From Cytophagales bacterium (lineage in GTDB: Bacteria > Bacteroidota > Bacteroidia > Cytophagales > Thermoflexibacteraceae): a stretch of 64,000 nt of DNA. The translations under genes were made by a program, and so were the position numbers. Of the stretch, positions 46,061 to 54,185 are shown one piece after another. The stretch lies in NCBI GenBank assembly GCA_004294445.1, contig REAZ01000014.1, positions 45,231 to 109,230 on the forward strand, read 5' to 3'. The notes beneath the pieces are model-generated. The model made no database searches, had not been told where the DNA came from, and saw only the letters and a program-made list of their open reading frames with translations. How positions within the stretch are numbered: the first letter of the stretch is position 1; the number at the start of each line of letters is the position of its first letter.

Positions 46061-47077
46061 TTAGAATTCAGACAATAATTTATTACTCATAAACTCCTCA
46101 TCTGTCAATGTTTTTAAGAAAGCAATAATTTTTTGCTTTTCATCTGCCGAAAGAGGAATCTCATTTTTTAGCTGATTATCAAGTGTTTGGCTTTGCATAA
46201 TCCCCTTTTCATAGTGTTCAAGCACCACTTCCAAACTCCTAAATCTGCCATCGTGCATATAGGGGCGAGTAGCCTCTATGTTGCGAAGACTTGGCACACG
46301 AAACTTGTAGTTGTCCTCCTTGTTTAGCGTAATCCGACCTCTGCCTGTATCTTCTTCATTACCAATAGGCAAGCCATTATTTCGATACGAAAAATCAGAA
46401 AATAACTCTCCTACGTGGCAGGTAGCGCATTTTTGTTTGAAAAGTTGCAGACCACCCAACTCGTCATCTGTAAGTGTAACTCCCTCATTGCGAACGTACT
46501 TATCATATTTTGAATTGGCAGAAATGCACATTAATTGAAACTGTGAAAGTGCTTTCAAAAATCTTGCTGTGGTAACTTCCTTTGTTCCAAATGCCTTCTC
46601 AAACATAGCAGGATATTTGGCATGATTTCGCAATTTGTCCAGCACGTTAGGTAGAGTTTCGTCCATTTCGTTGTGCGCCTCTATCGGCGAGATAGCAAAC
46701 AAGTCTAAGTTAAACACGCCACCGTCCCAGAAAAATTCTTTCTGCCAAGCCAAATTCTGAATAGGCAAAGCGTTCCTAAGCGTAGGTAAGTCATTGATAC
46801 CATGACTCAAATCATGTCCATGCTGCGTAAAACCTGCCTGCTGCTGATGACAACTTCCGCAACTGATAGTGCCATCTTTGCTAAGTAAACCATCATAGAA
46901 CAAGGCTTTCCCCAACTCAAAACCTGCATTAGAGATTGGATTTTTAGAAAAATCATACACAGGTTTCGGGAAATTTTTAGGTACAGAAAGCTGTATTGCA
47001 GGGTCTAAACTTTGATTTTGGCAAGAAATGAAGGCAAAAATCAAAGCGCATATTGTGAAAGTTATTTTTTTCATCAT
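46061..47077 (-). CDS. Di-haem cytochrome c peroxidase, MbnH/MauG-like
   Basis: A 338-aa di-haem protein with CGSCH (about residue 74) and CATCH (about 215) haem c sites. PYMHDGRFRSLEVVLEHYEKG near the C-terminus is a family hallmark (longest run here given in positions about 272-292). A lipobox-like FISC occurs at about residue 19. The family includes classical H2O2 peroxidases and MauG/MbnH enzymes that oxidise Trp in a partner protein. The nearby MbnP-like gene makes the MbnH role the better guess. It lies 4 bases from both neighbouring genes. Confidence 0.9.
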   Translation of the reverse strand: MMKKITFTICALIFAFISCQNQSLDPAIQLSVPKNFPKPVYDFSKNPISNAGFELGKALFYDGLLSKDGTISCGSCHQQQAGFTQHGHDLSHGINDLPTLRNALPIQNLAWQKEFFWDGGVFNLDLFAISPIEAHNEMDETLPNVLDKLRNHAKYPAMFEKAFGTKEVTTARFLKALSQFQLMCISANSKYDKYVRNEGVTLTDDELGGLQLFKQKCATCHVGELFSDFSYRNNGLPIGNEEDTGRGRITLNKEDNYKFRVPSLRNIEATRPYMHDGRFRSLEVVLEHYEKGIMQSQTLDNQLKNEIPLSADEKQKIIAFLKTLTDEEFMSNKLLSEF

Positions 47078-47081
47078 TCTT

Positions 47082-47816
47082 TTATTTGAACCTTTTAGAA
47101 CTTACAAAAAACAAGGCAAAACCTGAAAAAATAGTCAATAAACCTATGACAGAAAAAATCCGCAACAGCCAATTATTGATATTGTCCCGACTTTCGAAGT
47201 CCATGACGTGCAGCATCCACAGAAAATCAAAAATACGCCATTGATTATTGCGAAAACTCTGCACTGTTCCCTGTTCGGTGGCTACATATACCGTAGTATT
47301 CAAGGGTTTTCCAAAAGTAAAAGCATAAGCGGGCAAGGGCTTTTCCCTATATTCATGGTGTCCGTTTGTGCTTATCAAATACTCACTTTTTTCCATTTTA
47401 GCCACTGCATTTAGGCGGCTTTTGGCTAAGGCAAGGGCTTCTGCTTCGGCAAGCGCAGGGCGTAACTCTCCCGTCTGAGCGTGAGCAAGTTGCGTCTTTT
47501 TTTCTTTGCCTGCTTTGTAAATAATTTGGTAGTGTAGCTGCCCCAAAATATCAATTAACTGCACAGCAATCAGGGAGTCTATTGGCGTTTTTTCTTGCAA
47601 CTTTTGCACTGCCACAGATGGCGAAACCAAGTCCGTTTTTGTAGAAAACAAGGGAGCTTCCTTGCGAAGATTATCACCTCTGATTTCATCAATTTTTGTC
47701 CAGCTAAAATACAAGCCGCCCACTGTCCAAAAAAAGAACTGAATGCCTAAAAACACACCTAAGTAACGGTGTGTTTTCCGCAATCTCAAATGAAATTTGT
47801 GTTTATTTATTGCCAT
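47082..47816 (-). CDS. PepSY-domain membrane protein
   Basis: A 244-aa protein with two transmembrane segments, near residues 18-36 and 215-240, and a PepSY-type periplasmic region between them. The N-terminus LRKTHRYLGVFLGIQFFFW is typical of PepSY-TM proteins, with His residues that could hold haem. These proteins often act in metal reduction near TonB receptors. The start overlaps the DJ-1-like gene by 14 bases, so translation is coupled. The peroxidase gene follows after 4 bases. Confidence 0.85.
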   Translation of the reverse strand: MAINKHKFHLRLRKTHRYLGVFLGIQFFFWTVGGLYFSWTKIDEIRGDNLRKEAPLFSTKTDLVSPSVAVQKLQEKTPIDSLIAVQLIDILGQLHYQIIYKAGKEKKTQLAHAQTGELRPALAEAEALALAKSRLNAVAKMEKSEYLISTNGHHEYREKPLPAYAFTFGKPLNTTVYVATEQGTVQSFRNNQWRIFDFLWMLHVMDFESRDNINNWLLRIFSVIGLLTIFSGFALFFVSSKRFK

Positions 47817-48681
47817 TTTCCAAACTGTCTATTAAAGGATTTATGCCACCGTCATACATTGCTTTCATCATCCAATTCACCGCCCAATTTGTCTTTTCGG
47901 GCGTGCCGCCTTCGATAGGTGGGTGTGGGTCGTATTCCATATCGAGCATAATGCCTTGTGCGTAATTGTCCCCATAAATGTCTTTTATAATGGCTAAGGA
48001 CATATCCATTCCTGCGGTTACGCCTGCGCTTGTCCAATATTTTCCGTCTTGTGTGTAGCGTTGATTGGCAGGAATTGCCTTGTATTTTTTCAAAAACTCT
48101 TCTTCTCTGTACCAATTTGTAGAGGCTTTTTTCCCTTCCAAAAGCCCTGTTGCCCCAAGCACCCAAACACCTGTGCAGACTGCGCCTGTATATTTTGTAG
48201 TCTTGTCAATTTTCCTAATCCATTCGTGCAGTTTTTTGTCGTAAGCCGCCTCAACCGTTCCTTTAAAACCACCGGGGATAATCAGAATATCCAGAGAAGA
48301 AACCGAATCTATAACTGTATTTGGTACAATCTCAACACCCATTACAGTTTTGATATTGCCTGCTTTTATGGCAATTAGTTTGGTTTTTGCGCCCATTGCC
48401 TGCCCTAAAACGTATCTTGGTCCCGTAAAATCTAAATCATTTACGCCATCATATACCAAAATACCAATCGTTTTGATGTCATATTTGGGTTTGCCCAAAA
48501 TAGATTCCATGACACTTACGTGATTTTCGGGTTTGAAATTTTCTATTTCTTTGGCAATTTTTAAGGAGTCTTCCTTGCTCACTGCTACTTTTTCGGGCTT
48601 TTGTTCATTTTCGTTATTTGCTTGATTGTTACAAGCAAATAGGATTGAAGCCATTGCGGTTATTAAAATTATCTGTTTCAT
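47803..48681 (-). CDS. DJ-1/PfpI-family lipoprotein (isonitrile hydratase-like)
   Basis: A 292-aa lipoprotein: the lipobox SILFAC puts Cys at about residue 17. The DJ-1/PfpI domain (about 70-270) has the nucleophile elbow GAVCTGVWVLGATGLL followed by KASTNWYREEE, the pattern of isonitrile-hydratase and GlxA-type members. An acid before it, IGILVYDGVNDLDFTGP, is also family-typical. Lipid anchoring is unusual for this fold, so it may act as a periplasmic chaperone, deglycase or hydratase. It sits between the receptor and PepSY genes. Confidence 0.85.
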   Translation of the reverse strand: MKQIILITAMASILFACNNQANNENEQKPEKVAVSKEDSLKIAKEIENFKPENHVSVMESILGKPKYDIKTIGILVYDGVNDLDFTGPRYVLGQAMGAKTKLIAIKAGNIKTVMGVEIVPNTVIDSVSSLDILIIPGGFKGTVEAAYDKKLHEWIRKIDKTTKYTGAVCTGVWVLGATGLLEGKKASTNWYREEEFLKKYKAIPANQRYTQDGKYWTSAGVTAGMDMSLAIIKDIYGDNYAQGIMLDMEYDPHPPIEGGTPEKTNWAVNWMMKAMYDGGINPLIDSLENGNK

Positions 48682-48734
48682 CTTTTAAAGTTAAATTGAG
48701 GGTTGGGCAAAGCCAACCCCAAAGGTTTATAAAA

Positions 48735-51110
48735 TTAGAATTTTGCACTTACCGTTACACCAAAAGTTCTTGGGGCTGCTGTTCTTACACTGCGACCAAA
48801 ACTGCTGTCGGGATTGCCAAAAGCCAAATACCTTTCATTGTTTAGGTTTTGTCCCCAAAAGAACAAGCTATATGTGTCGTAACTGAAACCAATTCTTGAA
48901 TTGATAAGTGTGTAACTTGGCTGTTGGATTTTGTTTTGGATGTCGGTGTAATAACTGCCAATATTGCGAACTTCGCCGCGAATAACTACTTTCAATTTTT
49001 TACTGATGGCATATTCATATTGCGCTCCTAAAAACAAGGTATGACTTGGTGCATTTGAAAGGCTATTTCCGCCTATTGCAGTGGAAGTTTCTGCACCAGT
49101 GCCAAAATTCACACGCTTCAAACTAAAGCTCTTATACTCTGTTTGATTTAAACCAAAACTACCATCTAACTGTAAACCTTTTACAGGAATAGCAGAAATC
49201 TCTAACTCTAAACCTGCGCTTTGGGCATTTCCTACATTTTCTCTGGCGTAGGTAAATGGTGCAACTAAATTGAAAAACTGCAAATCATTCCATTGAATTA
49301 AAAAGGCAGAAGCTCCAATACTTAATTTTTTATCTGCCAAAAATGTTTTATATCCGGCCTCGTAGTTGTTAGAATATTCGGGGTCAAAGGTTTGACGAAT
49401 ATTATTTGGCACTTTTTGAGCATTTACACCACCCGCACGAAACCCACGAGTATAGGTGAGATAGATATTTGAACGGTCATTTACAGCATAGCTCAAAGCG
49501 ACTTTGGGTGAAAGAGCCGAGTAATTTCCGCTTACAGTCGTATCAGGTTTTGTTTGTGTAAATACTCCACCAATAAAAGAGGCATCTCCAAATCCGTTAA
49601 AAGTAGCTTCACGCTTTTCGTAATCATAACGCAAACCTACTGTGGCTTTCAGCTTGTCAGTAATTTGATAACTTAACTCCCCAAAACCTGCCAAGCCAAA
49701 GTTGTCGCTTTTATTTCGGAAAATAGAATAGGCGTTAGGTGCTAATTCAAAGGCTAAGTTGGTAGAAGGTTCGTAGCCCACCTGTGAAAATCCGTAAAAA
49801 CCTGCGGTGTATTGCAGTTTGCTATCAGAGTTAGAGTTAATACGCAACTCTTGGCTATATACTTCTTGGGGTGGCAGTTTTTCACCAATAGCACTTTTGT
49901 AAAATGAATGATAAAAGCCAGGGAAATCAATATCCTTAAATGACAAATCAATGGTTTGGTAGGCAGAAATTGAGGTAATCGTAAACTTATCAGCAAAATA
50001 CTTTGCTACCAAAGAGGCATTTAAAATATTACGTTCGTGAGAACCTACTCTTGCCAAATTAATTTTATCGGGATTGGCAAGTGCCAAATCTCTGTCGGCT
50101 TGCGAAACAAAAAAGCCTGTGTTGTTGCTCCAATCTCTTTGTCCTTTCAAGTTTAATGTAAGGCTTAGTCTTTGGGTTGGCAACCACTTCAAATACATAT
50201 TACCATATAGATTTTTTTCTCCACCTACTGTTTTGCCATTGGCTGAACGGTCTGTTGCACCTGTTCCTGTGGTATCGTTTTTCCAATAGCCGTCTTGGGT
50301 TTGGAAAAGTCCATTTACACCAAAGAATAGTTTGTCTTTAATAATAGGCGTTTTAAAACCCAAGCTATGACGTTGCAACCCCAAATTACCTGCACCAACT
50401 TCTGCAAAACCTGTGGTTTTATTGCTTGGTTGTTTGGTGATGATATTAATAACACCACCCATCGCATTTCGCCCAAATAGTGTGCCTTGCGGTCCCCTTA
50501 ATACTTCTACCCTTTCTATATCCGTAAAAGCGAAACCATTGGCTAAGATGTCGATATTATTTACGTCATCAATGTAGGTAGAAACCGCAGGATTTTCGCT
50601 AAACACCTGAATACCACGAATAGACTGCACTTGTTGAAACGGAACTCCTAATTCCTGATAAGTATAGTTTGGTACTAAGGCAGTCAAACCACCAAGTCCC
50701 CAAGTACGGGTATCTTCCAGTTTTTTGGCGGAAAGCGAAGTAACCGAAGTAGCTACTTTTACTATATCTTCTTCCCTTTTATTGGCTGTAACGACCACTT
50801 CGCCAAGTGTTTGCGTGTTTTCATCAAGCACTATGTCGTGATTAGCATGAACTTCGCTAAATGTTATTGATTGCAGTTTCGAAGAATAACCGACCGCACT
50901 CACAGAAATTTGGTAATTTCCTTCGCTCAAATTAAGGCTAAAATTGCCCTCTTTGTCAGAAACTGTGCCTTTTGAACTATTTAGTACGACAATATTGGCA
51001 AAAGCAAGACCTTCGCCTACCTGATTTTTGATTGTGCCTTTGAGGTTTTGAGCATATGAAACAAGGCTACAAAAATATAGAAAGAGAATATATAAATATT
51101 TGATTTTCAT
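48735..51110 (-). CDS. TonB-dependent outer-membrane receptor (copper/siderophore-type)
   Basis: A 791-aa receptor. A signal peptide ends at SYAQ (about residue 20). A carboxypeptidase-regulatory-like domain is at about 21-105, a plug with GVPFQQVQSIRGIQVF and VLRGPQGTLFGRNAMGGV (about 160-220) follows, and the barrel ends in RTFGVTVSAKF. There is no STN domain, unlike the other receptor in the window. Its place between an MbnP-like protein and a di-haem peroxidase suggests a copper or metallophore cargo, but no substrate motif is visible. Confidence 0.92.
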   Translation of the reverse strand: MKIKYLYILFLYFCSLVSYAQNLKGTIKNQVGEGLAFANIVVLNSSKGTVSDKEGNFSLNLSEGNYQISVSAVGYSSKLQSITFSEVHANHDIVLDENTQTLGEVVVTANKREEDIVKVATSVTSLSAKKLEDTRTWGLGGLTALVPNYTYQELGVPFQQVQSIRGIQVFSENPAVSTYIDDVNNIDILANGFAFTDIERVEVLRGPQGTLFGRNAMGGVINIITKQPSNKTTGFAEVGAGNLGLQRHSLGFKTPIIKDKLFFGVNGLFQTQDGYWKNDTTGTGATDRSANGKTVGGEKNLYGNMYLKWLPTQRLSLTLNLKGQRDWSNNTGFFVSQADRDLALANPDKINLARVGSHERNILNASLVAKYFADKFTITSISAYQTIDLSFKDIDFPGFYHSFYKSAIGEKLPPQEVYSQELRINSNSDSKLQYTAGFYGFSQVGYEPSTNLAFELAPNAYSIFRNKSDNFGLAGFGELSYQITDKLKATVGLRYDYEKREATFNGFGDASFIGGVFTQTKPDTTVSGNYSALSPKVALSYAVNDRSNIYLTYTRGFRAGGVNAQKVPNNIRQTFDPEYSNNYEAGYKTFLADKKLSIGASAFLIQWNDLQFFNLVAPFTYARENVGNAQSAGLELEISAIPVKGLQLDGSFGLNQTEYKSFSLKRVNFGTGAETSTAIGGNSLSNAPSHTLFLGAQYEYAISKKLKVVIRGEVRNIGSYYTDIQNKIQQPSYTLINSRIGFSYDTYSLFFWGQNLNNERYLAFGNPDSSFGRSVRTAAPRTFGVTVSAKF

Positions 51111-51198
51111 TTTATTAAGTAAAACTGGTTTTAGTATTTAATTTAATTGGTTTTAAAAACTTCTACAAGCCCTAAATAGGACTTATAGAAGTCTTAGA

Positions 51199-51387
51199 TT
51201 ACGGATTTACAAGACAATAAATGAATATGGCTACTCCTATCATCTTTGTAAGTCCTATTATCAGCAACAAACTTGGCAGACTTGGGTCTGTAAAAAGAGC
51301 TTTTAACTGCTCTAATATGCCTTGCTTTTGCCGAAGCTGTACTCCCGTACCACTTAGCAAACTATCTAACTCTCTGTCTGTGAGCAT
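51199..51387 (-). CDS. Small membrane protein, 62 aa, unknown
   Basis: A 62-aa frame from the ATG at 51387 (MLTDRELDSLLSG). The first 35 residues are polar and helical. The rest is a hydrophobic segment, SLLLIIGLTKMIGVAIFIY, likely a membrane helix. It starts 5 bases after the stop of another tiny frame, as a translationally coupled pair would. A TTG at 51399 also opens the frame but the ATG is preferred. I do not recognise the family. Confidence 0.55.
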   Translation of the reverse strand: MLTDRELDSLLSGTGVQLRQKQGILEQLKALFTDPSLPSLLLIIGLTKMIGVAIFIYCLVNP

Positions 51388-51392
51388 TGTAT

Positions 51393-51527
51393 TTACCAAG
51401 TTAGCCCGAAAATAAGGTGCATCAGTAGCATATACAGCGAGAACACCAGCACGTAGGCGGCGGGCTTGCGCAACCTATGCAAGCCTACCCACATCTTGAA
51501 ATAGTATTTTAGCATTAAGTCCATCAT
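51393..51527 (-). CDS. Tiny membrane protein, 44 aa, unknown
   Basis: A 44-aa frame from the ATG at 51527 to a TAA at 51393, found by reading the minus strand between two genes. It starts MMDLMLKYYFKMWVGLHRLR and continues with a hydrophobic segment (AAYVLVFSLYMLLMHLIFG) ending in TW. Two adjacent ATGs could serve. It is followed 5 bases later by the 62-aa frame, and lies between the MbnP-like gene and the TonB receptor gene. Basic residues before the helix favour an inner-membrane, N-in topology. Chance open reading is the alternative. Confidence 0.45.
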   Translation of the reverse strand: MMDLMLKYYFKMWVGLHRLRKPAAYVLVFSLYMLLMHLIFGLTW

Positions 51528-51560
51528 ACTCAAAATGAATTTTTTATGACTATTTAGCTA

Positions 51561-52382
51561 CTATTGTTTTTCGTTATGCACGTGCTGGTATTCAAACATA
51601 TTCACGTAGTTTGCCGAAATAGTAGTGGAGTAGGGCGCAAACATCACCGTAGGGTTAGCGGCGAGGCTTACATTGGTAGTGCCTGTAAATATTTTCAATA
51701 CATCAGTAACAATATGTATTTCAGGCGTAATTACATCTTTTCGTACCGTTGCCCTATCAAGTCCCAAAGGAAGTGTTTTCGTTTTTATATTGTTAAGTGT
51801 CTTAGCACTGTAGCCACCGAAGCCGCCAATGTGGTAACGGAATCTTTTTTGCCCGTCAGGACCCGCCGCTACCTGTGGAGAAACACCCTCTGCCTTTACG
51901 AAGATATAGCCCGAATTCCAAGACCAATACATGTCTTTACCTGCATTGCCAATGTCCAAAGCTCCTGTACGTTTGCTAATATCTGCTGTATTGCGGAGAC
52001 TATCTACGCCTATCGTAAAAGTTACTTCGCTATAGTTACCTTCAGGAATATTTTTTAGCGTAAGTATTTGAGATTTAGCATCTTCTTCCTTCACTAAAAA
52101 ATAGCTTTCGTCTTGCGGAACGGTATAAGTAGTCCCATTTTCATTTTTTAGCTTAATATTGCTGATATAGTATTGGAACATATCCAAATTGAACTGCTCA
52201 CCTGCGGCATTCGTGTAGTTTTCCCCAAATTTGAGGTCTTTCGTGCCTGCAATATTATCAAAATTAAGTACAAGGCTGCCTAACTTGTTAGGGTCTATTT
52301 CTGGCTCTACTTGAGCTTTAGTGCAGCCCAAAAATGAAAAAGAAACGAATAAAATTGCTAAAAAAGAATATTTGAAGTTCAT
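51561..52382 (-). CDS. MbnP-like copper-binding lipoprotein
   Basis: A 273-aa lipoprotein with lipobox SFLGC (Cys at about residue 20). The body matches the MbnP family: FTIGVDSLRNTADIS, GALDIGNAGKDMYWSWNSGY (about 140-160) and an RYHIGGFGG segment with a possible metal-binding His. The C-terminal end has YQHVHNEKQ. In methanotrophs MbnP binds copper after MbnH oxidises one of its Trp residues to kynurenine. The conserved Trp pair in MYWSWNSGY and the di-haem peroxidase gene nearby support the same chemistry here, as inference. Confidence 0.86.
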   Translation of the reverse strand: MNFKYSFLAILFVSFSFLGCTKAQVEPEIDPNKLGSLVLNFDNIAGTKDLKFGENYTNAAGEQFNLDMFQYYISNIKLKNENGTTYTVPQDESYFLVKEEDAKSQILTLKNIPEGNYSEVTFTIGVDSLRNTADISKRTGALDIGNAGKDMYWSWNSGYIFVKAEGVSPQVAAGPDGQKRFRYHIGGFGGYSAKTLNNIKTKTLPLGLDRATVRKDVITPEIHIVTDVLKIFTGTTNVSLAANPTVMFAPYSTTISANYVNMFEYQHVHNEKQ

Positions 52383-52599
52383 GATTTTTTTAGTATTTAA
52401 ATTTTTAGAAATAAAACATAGCCCTTGTTTTTTTGATGAAAAACAAGATGATTAACGTAGCTTTATGGACAGAAAAGCCCACAAAGACAATAAAATAAAA
52501 TGTAGAAAACAGGGAACACTGAGCCAAACAAAAGTGAGGCTGTACTAATCTAATTCGTGAGAACTTGTGAAATTCGTTGTAGAATCTAATTAGAAAAAA

Positions 52600-52974
52600 T
52601 TAGCTCCTTGGAGGCTGGAAAATATCAGTAGTGGCTACTTGTGGCTTGGAGTTTTCATAAAACTCATTGTAGGCATTTGCGATAGGCTTTTGGGTAAAAT
52701 AGAAACTGAAAGAAGTAACTTCTGCAAAGAAAAGTACACTTACTTTTTCCTTTTGCGAAGTTGGTAACTTCTGCTCTTCTTTTTCTGTTTTGTCCAACTG
52801 CTTTTTCAAATGACACTGACCGTCGCATTGCAGTTTAGGCTTCTCTTTGTTTTCACAAAAAGTTGTTGCAATGTAGTCCTTGTTGAGTTCGTAGGAAACG
52901 ACAAGCCACGCCTTTTGCAGTGGTGAAAAAATCACCAACAAAGCAAGAAAAATGGGAATTGTCTGTTTCATCAT
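52600..52974 (-). CDS. Small exported Cys-rich protein with CxxxCH motif
   Basis: A 124-aa protein with an N-terminal hydrophobic signal (about 4-23). YELNKDYIATTFCENKEKPK and LQCDGQCHLKKQL then give three Cys within 20 residues. The pattern, NKDYI...CEN...C-x-G-x-C, recurs in small Bacteroidota proteins near TonB receptors and copper genes. CDGQCH would be a CxxxCH haem-like site, but relatives I recall have Tyr in place of His, so metal binding is more likely. It lies upstream of the MbnP-like gene and is divergent from tetR. Confidence 0.72.
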   Translation of the reverse strand: MMKQTIPIFLALLVIFSPLQKAWLVVSYELNKDYIATTFCENKEKPKLQCDGQCHLKKQLDKTEKEEQKLPTSQKEKVSVLFFAEVTSFSFYFTQKPIANAYNEFYENSKPQVATTDIFQPPRS

Positions 52975-53077
52975 AAAAAATAATTTAGAAGCGCAAAGAT
53001 ATTAAAATATAGTAATGAGTGCTATTTTTTAACATAAAAGTAGCCTATTTTTCTATTTCATTTTATTTATTGAATAA

Positions 53078-53095
53078 TTTAACTAAATAGTTAAA
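53078..53095. promoter_or_regulatory. Palindromic operator upstream of tetR (probable TetR site 1)
   Basis: TTTAACTAAATAGTTAAA is a perfect 8-bp-arm palindrome with a 2-base spacer. It recurs with 16 of 18 bases identical at 54139-54156, just upstream of tolC. It lies in the divergent gap between the Cys-rich gene and tetR, 16 bases before the tetR -33 element, so it could also affect the minus-strand gene. Confidence 0.75.
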
Positions 53096-53111
53096 CTTTT
53101 TTATTAAATTA

Positions 53112-53143
53112 TTTGGATAATATATTTCCGTATTTTAGTTTTG
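53112..53143 (+). promoter_or_regulatory. Bacteroidota-type promoter for tetR
   Basis: TTTG at 53112-53115, 20 bases of spacing and TAGTTTTG at 53136-53143 match the -33/-7 consensus TTTG-N19-21-TAnnTTTG exactly. The start of transcription would be near 53150, about 22 bases before the tetR ATG. Confidence 0.75.
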
Positions 53144-53171
53144 TAAAAAAATAAAGATAACCAATCAAATA

Positions 53172-53810
53172 ATGACGCATACAGAAGAAATAACTCTTGC
53201 AAAAGAGATAGAACTATCCACAGAGGAAAAAATTTTACATTCGGCGCGTAAGGTATTCACTAAGAAAGGATTGTCGGGTGCAAGAATGCAAGACATAGCC
53301 GATGAAGCAGGGATTAATAAGGCTTTATTGCATTATTATTTTCGCAGTAAGGAAAAATTATTTGAGAAAATCTTTGAAGAAGCAAGTACAAAAATGTTTG
53401 CCAAACTTACTGAATTTATAGATAGCAAGGAGTTGAGTTTATTTGAAAAAATAGAAAAGATGGTAGAAAATCAAATAGCAATGTCTATGGAAAATCCTTT
53501 TCTGCCTGCTTTTGTGATTAATGAGTTTCATCAGAACGCCGAAGGGAGTATTTGTCAGACGATTGGGCGCAAAATGAGTGTTTCTCATAAGCTCATAGAG
53601 CATATTCAAGAAGCTGTTAATCAAGGTCTTATAAGACCTATTAATCCAATTCAGCTTTTTATTAATATTATGTCTTTGAGTATGTTTCCCTTTGTGTCGA
53701 AGCCTATTTTACAAATAAATATGAACGTAACAGAGGAGCAGTTTGCCTTGCTCATGGAGCAGCGAAAAAAAGATGTAGCGGACTTTGTTATCCGTGCTAT
53801 CAAACTATAA
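53172..53810 (+). CDS. TetR-family transcriptional regulator
   Basis: A 212-aa repressor. The DNA-binding helix-turn-helix is at about residues 20-66, with ARKVFTKKGLSGARMQDIAD and ALLHYYFRSKEKLFEKIF. The C-terminal part is an unclassified helical ligand domain. It precedes an acyl carrier protein and a three-gene RND pump, and palindromes at 53078 and 54139 are probable binding sites. It therefore likely represses itself and the pump, releasing both on binding a pump substrate. Confidence 0.92.
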   Translation: MTHTEEITLAKEIELSTEEKILHSARKVFTKKGLSGARMQDIADEAGINKALLHYYFRSKEKLFEKIFEEASTKMFAKLTEFIDSKELSLFEKIEKMVENQIAMSMENPFLPAFVINEFHQNAEGSICQTIGRKMSVSHKLIEHIQEAVNQGLIRPINPIQLFINIMSLSMFPFVSKPILQINMNVTEEQFALLMEQRKKDVADFVIRAIKL

Positions 53811-53889
53811 ATTTCGCTTTTTACGTGATAACACATGAAAAGATGACAAGTGATTTAACAGGAAAAAAATTACACTTAAACATAAAAAA

Positions 53890-54123
53890 ATGGAACAAGA
53901 ACTAAAAAAAATATTACTCTCTATGGGCATTTTAGAAACTGCAATTACAGCTAATGCCCACTTAATCTATGACTTAGGTTTGGACAGCCTCGACCTTACT
54001 GAGTTCATGATGGCAGTAGAAGAAAAACTCAAGATAACTATCCCAAGCGAAGACCAAGAAACTATCATCAGATTTGGTGATTTGGTAAGATACGCAGAGA
54101 ATAAAGCAATGACAGTAAATTAA
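53890..54123 (+). CDS. Acyl carrier protein
   Basis: A 77-aa acyl carrier protein. The phosphopantetheine Ser33 lies in IYDLGLDSLDLTEFMMAVEE, the usual D-S-L motif. It has the normal size and acidic helices. It is an orphan: no ketosynthase, acyltransferase or fatty-acid gene is nearby. It sits between tetR and the TolC/MFP/RND genes, after the tetR stop by 79 bases and before the second operator. A role in lipid or aryl-polyene chemistry linked to the pump is possible but unproven. Confidence 0.88.
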   Translation: MEQELKKILLSMGILETAITANAHLIYDLGLDSLDLTEFMMAVEEKLKITIPSEDQETIIRFGDLVRYAENKAMTVN

Positions 54124-54138
54124 TTTTTTTATAGGTAG

Positions 54139-54156
54139 TTTAACTAAAAGGTTAAA
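54139..54156. promoter_or_regulatory. Palindromic operator upstream of tolC (probable TetR site 2)
   Basis: TTTAACTAAAAGGTTAAA differs from the site at 53078-53095 by two bases. It lies 30-47 bases before the tolC ATG, where a bound repressor would block initiation. No exact -7 match was found around it. Confidence 0.72.
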
Positions 54157-54185
54157 TCTTTTAGTAAACAAATCAAAACTTCAAG

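Noticed and set aside
52424..52447. CTTGTTTTT/AAAAACAAG hairpin before the MbnP-like gene
   Set aside because: The stem is mostly A-T and short, and no T-run follows in the direction of the upstream gene, so a terminator call is not supported.
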